From NCBI GenBank assembly GCA_023247285.1, contig JAHFGU010000015.1:1-17892 (forward strand): a stretch of DNA of 17,892 nucleotides, read 5' to 3'. A program made the position numbers and the translations under genes. The notes beneath the pieces were generated by a model that did no database searches, was not told where the DNA came from, and saw only the letters and a list, made by a program, of their open reading frames with translations. Within the stretch, counting starts at the first letter, position 1. Each line of letters opens with the position of its first letter. Origin of the DNA: Candidatus Omnitrophota bacterium. Its GTDB lineage: Bacteria; Omnitrophota; Koll11; Aquiviventales; Aquiviventaceae. Positions 13,641 to 17,892 of this stretch are shown here, in pieces.

Positions 13641-14380
13641 CAGCGCGCCATCGCGGCGATGGCCGCCAACAGCAGCACCTCGCTCACTTCGCCGGCAGCG
13701 CCCAGCGCGTCGCCCGTGATGCCCCCGAGCGCGCGGCGAAAGCCCGCGCGCAGAAGGAGGCTTCCAGCCAGGCCCACCGCGATGAGCCACAGCCCTCGCG
13801 CGCCGAACGCCAGGCCGGCAGCGAGCCCCGCCACGAGGCTCGCGGGCGCGAGGGCGCGCGGGCTCCCATGCCGGACGAACGCGGCGGCTGTGCCATCCTC
13901 CGCCCGCGCATACGGCAGCGTGGTGCCCAGCACCACCATGACGTACCGCCCGAGGCAAGGGACCACGAGCACGGCGCGAGCCAGCGCCGCTGACGGGAGG
14001 CTGCTGAGCAGCGCAAATTTCAGGATGAGGACCAGCGTCACCGCCACCACGCCCACCGCGCCAATGTGAGGGTCTTTCATGATGCGCAGCCGGTCCGCCG
14101 GCGTACGCCCGGCGTACAGCCCGTCCGCGACGTCACCGACCCCATCGAGATGCAGCGCACCGGTGAGCAGCACCCAGGCCAGCAGCACCCAGGCGCCGAC
14201 GACCAGCGGCGGAAGCGCAGGCGCAGCGAGGATAGGGATCCCGGCCAGCGCGGCCCCGACCAGCAGCCCGACGAGCGGAAACCACGCGAAGGACCCGCCG
14301 AGGTCGGCAGGCGGCACCGTTCCCTGCGGACCAACCGGCAGGATGGTCAAGCACCCCAGGGCAACACGGAACCGGCTCAT
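13640..14380 (-). CDS. cobS: Adenosylcobinamide-GDP ribazoletransferase (cobalamin synthase)
   Basis: A 246-residue integral membrane protein with the CobS signature 'ALHLDGVGDVADGLYAGR' (about 75-92), holding the metal-binding DGxxDxxDG aspartates, and 'IMKDPHIGAVGVVAV' (99-113). It joins adenosylcobinamide-GDP from CobU to alpha-ribazole (phosphate) from CobT at the membrane. The N terminus 'FRVALGCLTILPVG' is typical. ATG 14380 overlaps the cobT stop as TGATG; a GTG one codon upstream (14383) is possible. Confidence 0.95.
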   Translation of the reverse strand: MSRFRVALGCLTILPVGPQGTVPPADLGGSFAWFPLVGLLVGAALAGIPILAAPALPPLVVGAWVLLAWVLLTGALHLDGVGDVADGLYAGRTPADRLRIMKDPHIGAVGVVAVTLVLILKFALLSSLPSAALARAVLVVPCLGRYVMVVLGTTLPYARAEDGTAAAFVRHGSPRALAPASLVAGLAAGLAFGARGLWLIAVGLAGSLLLRAGFRRALGGITGDALGAAGEVSEVLLLAAIAAMAR

Positions 14381-15429
14381 CACATCGGCTGCGGCTGCGG
14401 CGCCTCGGCTACCTTCTCGGAGACGTTGGCTTCTGTGAAGGTCGCCATCTCGTTCAGGATCTTGCAGGCGGCTTCGACGATGAACATCGCCAGCGCAGCC
14501 CCGGTGCCCTCCCCGAGCCGCAGATCCAGGTCTAGGATCGGCTGCAGGCCCAAATGCTCAAGCATCACCCGATGGCCAGGCTCCTGTGAGAGGTGGGAAG
14601 CCACCAGCGAGGGCGTGACCGTAGGCTCCAGCGCTGCGGCGATCAACGCCGCCGCCCCGGAGATGAAGCCGTCGATCACCACCGGCCGGCGGGCTTCCGC
14701 CGCGCCCAGGATGACGCCAACCAGGCCCGCAATTTCGAACCCGCCGACCTTGGCGAGGACATCGAGCGGATCGGCCGGGTCCGGCGCATTCACCTCGATC
14801 GCGCGCTGGATCACCGCCATCTTCTTCGCGTACGTCTCCTCGTCCACGCCGGTCCCATGGCCGGTCACGGCGCGAACCGGCTGGCGTGTTATGACCGCGG
14901 CAATGGCGCTGCTCGGCGTCGTGTTGCCGATGCCCATATCCCCGGTGCCGATGATGTGGGCCCCCTGCTCTATCGCCTGCGCGGCGATCTGCCGCCCGGC
15001 ATCCAGCGCGCGCGCCGCTTCCTGCCGCGTCATGGCCGGGCCCTGCGCCATGTTCCGGGTCCCGGGGCCGATTTTCTTGACGATGAGCGCCGGGTGCGGG
15101 GGCAGCGCCGTCGCCACCCCCATGTCGACGACGATGACGCGGGCCCCCACATGCCTGGCCAGCACATTGATCCCGGCGCCGCCACGGAGGAAGTTCTGCA
15201 CCATCTGCGCGGTCACCGCTTGCGGATAGGCGCTGACCCCCTCCTCGACTACGCCGTGGTCGCCCGCCATCGTGATGATGACCTTCTGCGTCGCCTGCGG
15301 CGTAAGGCAGCCGGTGATGCCAACGATCTGCTTGGCGAGCGCTTCCAGGCGACCGAGGCTGCCTTGCGGTTTCGTGAGACAGTCGAGGCGGGCCTGCGCC
15401 TGCTGCATCAACGCGGTGTTACGATCCAT
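14380..15429 (-). CDS. cobT: Nicotinate-nucleotide--dimethylbenzimidazole phosphoribosyltransferase
   Basis: A 349-residue CobT, the usual length. It transfers phosphoribose from nicotinate mononucleotide to 5,6-dimethylbenzimidazole, supplied by the BluB of the same operon. Blocks: 'LTKPQGSLGRLE' (18-29), 'AGDHGVVEEGVSAYPQAVT' (55-73), 'GGAGINVLA' (83-91), 'GDMGIGNTT' (163-171) and 'LGEGTGAALAM' with the catalytic base Glu307. The commonly seen GEMGIGNTT is GDMGIGNTT here, so the position matching Salmonella Glu174 is Asp164. The start overlaps cobU by 11 nt. The final 'EAPQPQPM' is a low-complexity tail. Confidence 0.96.
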   Translation of the reverse strand: MDRNTALMQQAQARLDCLTKPQGSLGRLEALAKQIVGITGCLTPQATQKVIITMAGDHGVVEEGVSAYPQAVTAQMVQNFLRGGAGINVLARHVGARVIVVDMGVATALPPHPALIVKKIGPGTRNMAQGPAMTRQEAARALDAGRQIAAQAIEQGAHIIGTGDMGIGNTTPSSAIAAVITRQPVRAVTGHGTGVDEETYAKKMAVIQRAIEVNAPDPADPLDVLAKVGGFEIAGLVGVILGAAEARRPVVIDGFISGAAALIAAALEPTVTPSLVASHLSQEPGHRVMLEHLGLQPILDLDLRLGEGTGAALAMFIVEAACKILNEMATFTEANVSEKVAEAPQPQPM

Positions 15430-15961
15430 CGCCTTTGACCCTCATCGGTAAGCCGGCCACCAGCCAGAAGACCTGGTCGGCCGCGGCTGCTGCCGTTTGA
15501 TTCGCCCAGCCCGCCACGTCGCGGAACCGCCGCCCCAAGACATGATCCGGCACCACGCCGGAACCGACCTCATTGGTCACCATCACGACCGGATAGGAGC
15601 TGCGCCGGGCCGCCTCGCAGAGCCGCCGCACCCGTTGCTGGATCGTCGCGTCCGGGTGATCGTCAACGAGCAGCGCTGCAATATACATGGTCAGGCAATC
15701 AACAATGAGGCCGTCGGTGCGCCCCTCCAGCCGCAACAAGGTCTGGACGGGATCCGCAGGATGCTCGATGGTGCGCCAATGTCCCGGGCGCTCGCGCCGG
15801 TGACGGCGGATCCGCTGCCGCATCTCCTGATCGGCAGGCGCGCAGGTCGCAAGATAGGCGATCCGCCGGCCCCACCGCTTCGCGAGGTCGATGGCAAAGC
15901 GGCTTTTGCCGCTCCGGGTGCCACCTGTCACAAGGATGAAGTTGCCGCGTGCGTGCGCCAT
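15419..15961 (-). CDS. cobU: Adenosylcobinamide kinase / adenosylcobinamide-phosphate guanylyltransferase
   Basis: A 180-residue bifunctional CobU, normal length. It phosphorylates adenosylcobinamide and transfers GMP to give adenosylcobinamide-GDP. The P-loop 'VTGGTRSGKSRFA' is at 11-23. 'IRRHRRERPGHWRTIE' (51-66) contains His54 at the guanylylated histidine position. 'VDCLTMYIAALL' (87-98) and 'VTNEVGSGVVP' (118-128) are further signatures. It is the first gene of the operon, behind the riboswitch. The start chosen, ATG 15961, lies just after the U-tract of the leader terminator; upstream in-frame ATGs would place the terminator inside the gene. No strong Shine-Dalgarno is visible before 15961. 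Confidence 0.94.
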   Translation of the reverse strand: MAHARGNFILVTGGTRSGKSRFAIDLAKRWGRRIAYLATCAPADQEMRQRIRRHRRERPGHWRTIEHPADPVQTLLRLEGRTDGLIVDCLTMYIAALLVDDHPDATIQQRVRRLCEAARRSSYPVVMVTNEVGSGVVPDHVLGRRFRDVAGWANQTAAAAADQVFWLVAGLPMRVKGDGS

Positions 15962-15969
15962 GGGCTCTG

Positions 15970-16004
15970 GAAAACAAACAACCCGCCGACGAGACGGCGG
16001 GTTG
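15970..16004 (-). terminator. Intrinsic terminator in the riboswitch expression platform
   Basis: On the minus strand a 10-bp GC-rich stem (arms 15995-16004 and 15979-15988, loop 15989-15994) is followed by TTTGTTTT. It lies between the cobalamin riboswitch and cobU, ending about 10 nt before the cobU ATG. This is the classic layout for transcription attenuation: bound adenosylcobalamin favours termination. A further hairpin at 16021-16041 (6-bp outer stem) lies between riboswitch and terminator. I did not find a clear-cut antiterminator by eye. Confidence 0.8.
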
Positions 16005-16072
16005 CACCCTGCTCCTTCACCCAGCGCGAGTCGCTCGCTGGACCCCTTCTTCTGAGGCATCACAGCGAACAA

Positions 16073-16277
16073 CGCACAGGCAGGTCTTCTGACTTACGGA
16101 TCATCCTCCTCCCGCGCCTTCCTTTCCTGGAGGTTTTTATCCCTCAGGAAAGTGGCATCCTGCGGCGGTGTTCCTTATTGAGCACCGGCAGGCGCGGGAT
16201 TCGTCCCCGATACAGCGGCGGGACCGCCCCGGATTCTCACCGGGTTCCCTGTTAGGCCCTCACGGGCGCCTGTACGC
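16073..16277 (-). promoter_or_regulatory. Cobalamin riboswitch
   Basis: The minus strand has the conserved core 'GGGAACCCGGTGAGAATCC' followed by 'GGGGCGGTCCCGCCGCTGT' (16212-16249) and a near-consensus B12 box, AGTCAGAAGACCTGCC (16079-16094). The closing helix P1 can be drawn from ACAGGC (16268-16273) with GCCTGT (16076-16081). Size (about 205 nt), orientation and position ahead of cobU all fit RF00174. It senses adenosylcobalamin and should shut off the whole operon when B12 is plentiful. Confidence 0.96.
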
Positions 16278-16290
16278 GAGTTGTGCAGGT

Positions 16291-16319
16291 ACTCTAGGAC
16301 ATTTGGCGTTCCGCGTCAA
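16291..16319 (-). promoter_or_regulatory. Sigma70-like promoter of the B12 operon
   Basis: On the minus strand, TTGACG (16314-16319), a 17-nt spacer and TAGAGT (16291-16296) give an expected start near 16284, a few bases before riboswitch helix P1. Spacing and position fit very well; no other candidate in the region is as good. Confidence 0.7.
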
Positions 16320-16350
16320 TCAAAAGCGCCATGGAGTCGTACCCTCATGC

Positions 16351-16447
16351 GGCGGGTGCCCGGCGCCAGGGCTCCCATCGGCCCGCAGCCGACGACGCCG
16401 ATAGTGCGGCGCGGCGAGGACCGATGGGATGGCGCCGGGCACCCGCC
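16351..16447. repeat. Long three-helix hairpin in the divergent intergenic region
   Basis: Three nested pairings stack into one arm: 18 bp perfect (16351-16368 with 16430-16447), then after a 4-nt bulge on the left, 9 bp perfect (16373-16381 with 16421-16429), then 8 bp with a one-base bulge (16383-16391 with 16407-16414), leaving a 15-nt terminal loop. No open frame or known RNA is recognised. It lies between two divergent promoters, so it is not an end-of-gene terminator. Candidates are a REP/MITE-like palindromic element or a structured RNA. Confidence 0.75.
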
Positions 16448-16535
16448 ACAGGAGAAGAGCACGAATCCGGGTGGAGGAGTCTCTCCCGCTGCGCCCTGAG
16501 CTGCGGCATCCGGCAACGTGAAGCACGACCATCAT

Positions 16536-16543
16536 GATACAAT
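16536..16543 (+). promoter_or_regulatory. Possible extended -10 promoter for the membrane protein gene
   Basis: TGATACAAT (TG at 16535-16536, TACAAT at 16538-16543) fits an extended -10 element. No good -35 is seen at the right distance. It lies 28 nt before the ATG at 16572, with GAGGAA at 16559-16564 as ribosome binding site. Confidence 0.4.
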
Positions 16544-16571
16544 ACGCTGCCATGGGACCGAGGAACCTCTG

Positions 16572-17237
16572 ATGCTGGCGAGCGCCTACCTCTTTCTGCT
16601 CGGATTGGCCGCCGGGGTGTCGCTGCTCACGATGAGCGCGTTCCGCCGGGTGACGCCCGCATGGCTGAAGTGGATGTTGCTGGCCAGCGGCGTGTTGGTC
16701 ATCGGCCGGTACGTCGCGATGGCGATGTTCGCGACGGCCGCACAGCCGCACATGGTCTGGGGCTGGCGGTTCTGCTGGTTCGCCACGTCGCTGGCCCTGC
16801 CGTTGCAGACTGCGTTCGCCATCGATCAGCTCGTGCGCCATCCGGCGATGACGCCCAAGCGCGTGCTCATGTGGCTAAGCCCCTGGCTGGCCGCCTACCT
16901 GGCGGTCATCCTCTTCGGCCACGTCACGGCAGCGCCGGATCGGATCGCCGGCTGGGGCCTGCACTTGACGCCGGGCTGGCAGCGGCTCTTGGCAGCTGCT
17001 CACAGCGCGTTCGTCCTGGCGGTGCTGGCCCTTGCCTGGCGGCTGGTGCCGCGCCTGCCGTCGACCGCGGTGCGGCTGGCCCTGCTGGGGCTGGCCGCGG
17101 CCCAGGTGGCGCTCGCGGCCGACGGGATGCTGGTCGGGCTCGGCTACTGGTATGTCCGTCCCTACCTCTGGTCCGAGCTGCTGGCGCTGACGGCGGTCTG
17201 GCACGCCTTCAACACCGCCGAGCGAGCCCCTTTTTAG
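16572..17237 (+). CDS. Uncharacterised multi-pass membrane protein
   Basis: I do not recognise the family. The 221-residue protein is almost entirely hydrophobic, with about six or seven membrane segments (near 2-24, 32-54, 61-83, 96-117, 137-156, 162-183, and possibly a short 197-212). Short basic loops (for example 'RRVTPAWLK', 'RHPAMTPKR') suggest which sides face the cytoplasm. It has no obvious catalytic motif, soluble domain or heme-binding CxxCH. Polar or aromatic residues are embedded in several helices, as in small sensor or transport domains. ATG 16572 is supported by GAGGAA eight bases upstream; the open frame upstream from 16518 is not needed. It is divergent from the B12 operon and followed 104 nt later by a sulfurtransferase gene. 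Confidence 0.7.
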   Translation: MLASAYLFLLGLAAGVSLLTMSAFRRVTPAWLKWMLLASGVLVIGRYVAMAMFATAAQPHMVWGWRFCWFATSLALPLQTAFAIDQLVRHPAMTPKRVLMWLSPWLAAYLAVILFGHVTAAPDRIAGWGLHLTPGWQRLLAAAHSAFVLAVLALAWRLVPRLPSTAVRLALLGLAAAQVALAADGMLVGLGYWYVRPYLWSELLALTAVWHAFNTAERAPF

Positions 17238-17238
17238 C

Positions 17239-17267
17239 TTGACATCCTCGACCGGCTCTCGGAGAAT
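17239..17267 (+). promoter_or_regulatory. Sigma70-like promoter for the sulfurtransferase gene
   Basis: A perfect TTGACA (17239-17244), a 17-nt spacer and GAGAAT (17262-17267) lie immediately after the stop of the membrane protein gene and about 75 nt before the sulfurtransferase ATG. The gene is thus likely transcribed on its own. Confidence 0.5.
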
Positions 17268-17341
17268 GAAAGCCCTTCGCACGACACCTGTGTAGCCTTT
17301 CCGATCCGCCGGAGCGGGCAATCCATAACGAGGAGGGCACG

Positions 17342-17892
17342 ATGGCTGTTCAAACCTTGTCCGCCAGAGAGACCCAGCAGGCGGTGCTCGTCAGCACGGA
17401 TTGGGTCGCGCAGCACCTCGCCGACCCCAAGGCCCGCATCGTGGAAGTCGACGTAGACACCAAGGCGTACGGCGAGGGGCATGTCCCCAACGCAGTCGGC
17501 TGGGCGTGGGACACGCAGCTGTGCGACACGGTCCGCCGGGACATCATTCCGAAGGCCAAGTTCGAGCAGCTGATGGGCCAGTCCGGCATCGGCACGAACA
17601 CCACTGTCGTGCTGTACGGCGACAACAACAACTGGTTCGCGGCATGGGCGTTCTGGCAGCTGAAGATTTACGGGCACCAGGACGTGCGGCTCATCAATGG
17701 CGGCCGCAAGAAATGGATCGCCGAGGGGCGCGAGCTCTCCACCGAGGCCGCCAAGCCGGCTCCGGCCGCATATCAGGCGAAGGATCCTGACTGGTCCATC
17801 CGGGCCCTCCTTCCTGAGGTGCAGAAAGCCTCGGGGGAGCGGGCGGCTCAGCTCGTCGACGTGCGCAGCCCGCAGGAGTACAGCGGCGAGAT
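17342..17892 (+). CDS. Sulfurtransferase (two rhodanese domains), 5' part
   Basis: The gene runs off the right edge; 183 codons are visible. The protein starts at ATG 17342 after a strong AGGAGG (17331-17336). The first rhodanese domain (about 15-130) has 'VEVDVDTKAYGEGHVPNAVGWAWDTQL' and the loop 'LYGDNNNWFAAWAFWQLKIYGH', where the Cys of active rhodaneses is replaced, so this domain is probably structural. A second domain begins with 'AAQLVDVRSPQEYSGE' (168-183); its active-site Cys lies outside the window. The layout matches thiosulfate/3-mercaptopyruvate sulfurtransferases, cytoplasmic here as no signal peptide is seen. No functional link to the B12 operon is evident. Confidence 0.9.
   Translation, partial: MAVQTLSARETQQAVLVSTDWVAQHLADPKARIVEVDVDTKAYGEGHVPNAVGWAWDTQLCDTVRRDIIPKAKFEQLMGQSGIGTNTTVVLYGDNNNWFAAWAFWQLKIYGHQDVRLINGGRKKWIAEGRELSTEAAKPAPAAYQAKDPDWSIRALLPEVQKASGERAAQLVDVRSPQEYSGE

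Larger units (their letters stand above)
1242..16284 (-). other. Riboswitch-led vitamin B12 synthesis and uptake operon
   Basis: Seventeen recognisable genes and one mini-ORF lie on one strand with no internal gap larger than about 54 nt, and that gap is filled by the mini-ORF. Stop/start TGATG junctions occur at cobT-cobS, cobS-cobD, btuB-bluB, bluB-mini-ORF, exbB-exbD, exbD-tonB and btuF-like-cobO. ATGA or longer overlaps occur at cobU-cobT, cobD-cobQ, cobQ-cbiB, cbiB-cobB, DUF4430-cupredoxin and cupredoxin-DUF6580. The only convincing promoter and leader I see is upstream of cobU. I see no intrinsic terminator inside the run or after cobO. Co-transcription is inferred from spacing. Confidence 0.75.

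Noticed and set aside
15962..16072. Upstream start for cobU within the leader
   Set aside because: It would place the riboswitch terminator inside the coding region; CobU homology begins at 15961.
1..17892. CRISPR arrays, tRNA/rRNA genes, insertion sequences or phage genes
   Set aside because: I saw no regularly spaced repeats, cloverleaf or rRNA sequence, transposase, integrase or structural phage genes.

Overview
The window is GC-rich, densely packed bacterial DNA from a Gram-negative organism with an outer membrane, since it encodes a TonB-dependent receptor and ExbB/ExbD/TonB. Two small secreted proteins of the exosortase-associated TIGR04073 type are also present. They are seen in several environmental phyla (for example Omnitrophota, NC10/Nitrospirota-like lineages, Verrucomicrobia), but I cannot name the phylum from sequence alone.

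Left edge (1-1226): a partial bifunctional-nuclease (DUF151) gene reads leftward off the window. Divergent from it are two tandem TIGR04073-like genes, separated by a perfect 14-bp inverted repeat. The second has a CxxC pair near each end of the mature protein.

Centre (about 1242-16284, all minus strand): a vitamin B12 operon of 17 genes plus one mini-ORF. It begins with a sigma70-like promoter, a cobalamin riboswitch and an intrinsic terminator, and continues cobU-cobT-cobS-cobD-cobQ-cbiB-cobB-btuB-bluB-(17-codon mini-ORF)-exbB-exbD-tonB-DUF4430-cupredoxin-DUF6580-btuF-like-cobO. Most junctions are TGATG or ATGA overlaps or gaps under 25 nt, so one riboswitch-controlled transcript with translational coupling is likely. 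The biosynthetic genes cover the late pathway: a,c-amidation, adenosylation, the remaining amidations, aminopropanol attachment, nucleotide loop assembly, and oxygen-dependent synthesis of the lower ligand by BluB. Corrin-ring genes are absent here.

The uptake half is the unusual part. A BtuB receptor and dedicated ExbBD/TonB motor are followed by a membrane-anchored DUF4430 protein (the fold related to the C-terminal domain of transcobalamin), a secreted cupredoxin with a full set of candidate copper ligands, a DUF6580 membrane protein of the putative-transport type, and a BtuF-like binding protein without a signal peptide. No BtuC/BtuD or EcfA/EcfT is present. This looks like a variant corrinoid acquisition module whose inner-membrane step is not the textbook one.

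Right edge (16285-17892): a divergent intergenic region holds a long three-helix hairpin (16351-16447) of unknown nature. It is followed by an unrecognised multi-pass membrane protein and the 5' part of a two-domain sulfurtransferase (rhodanese) gene, each with its own plausible promoter.
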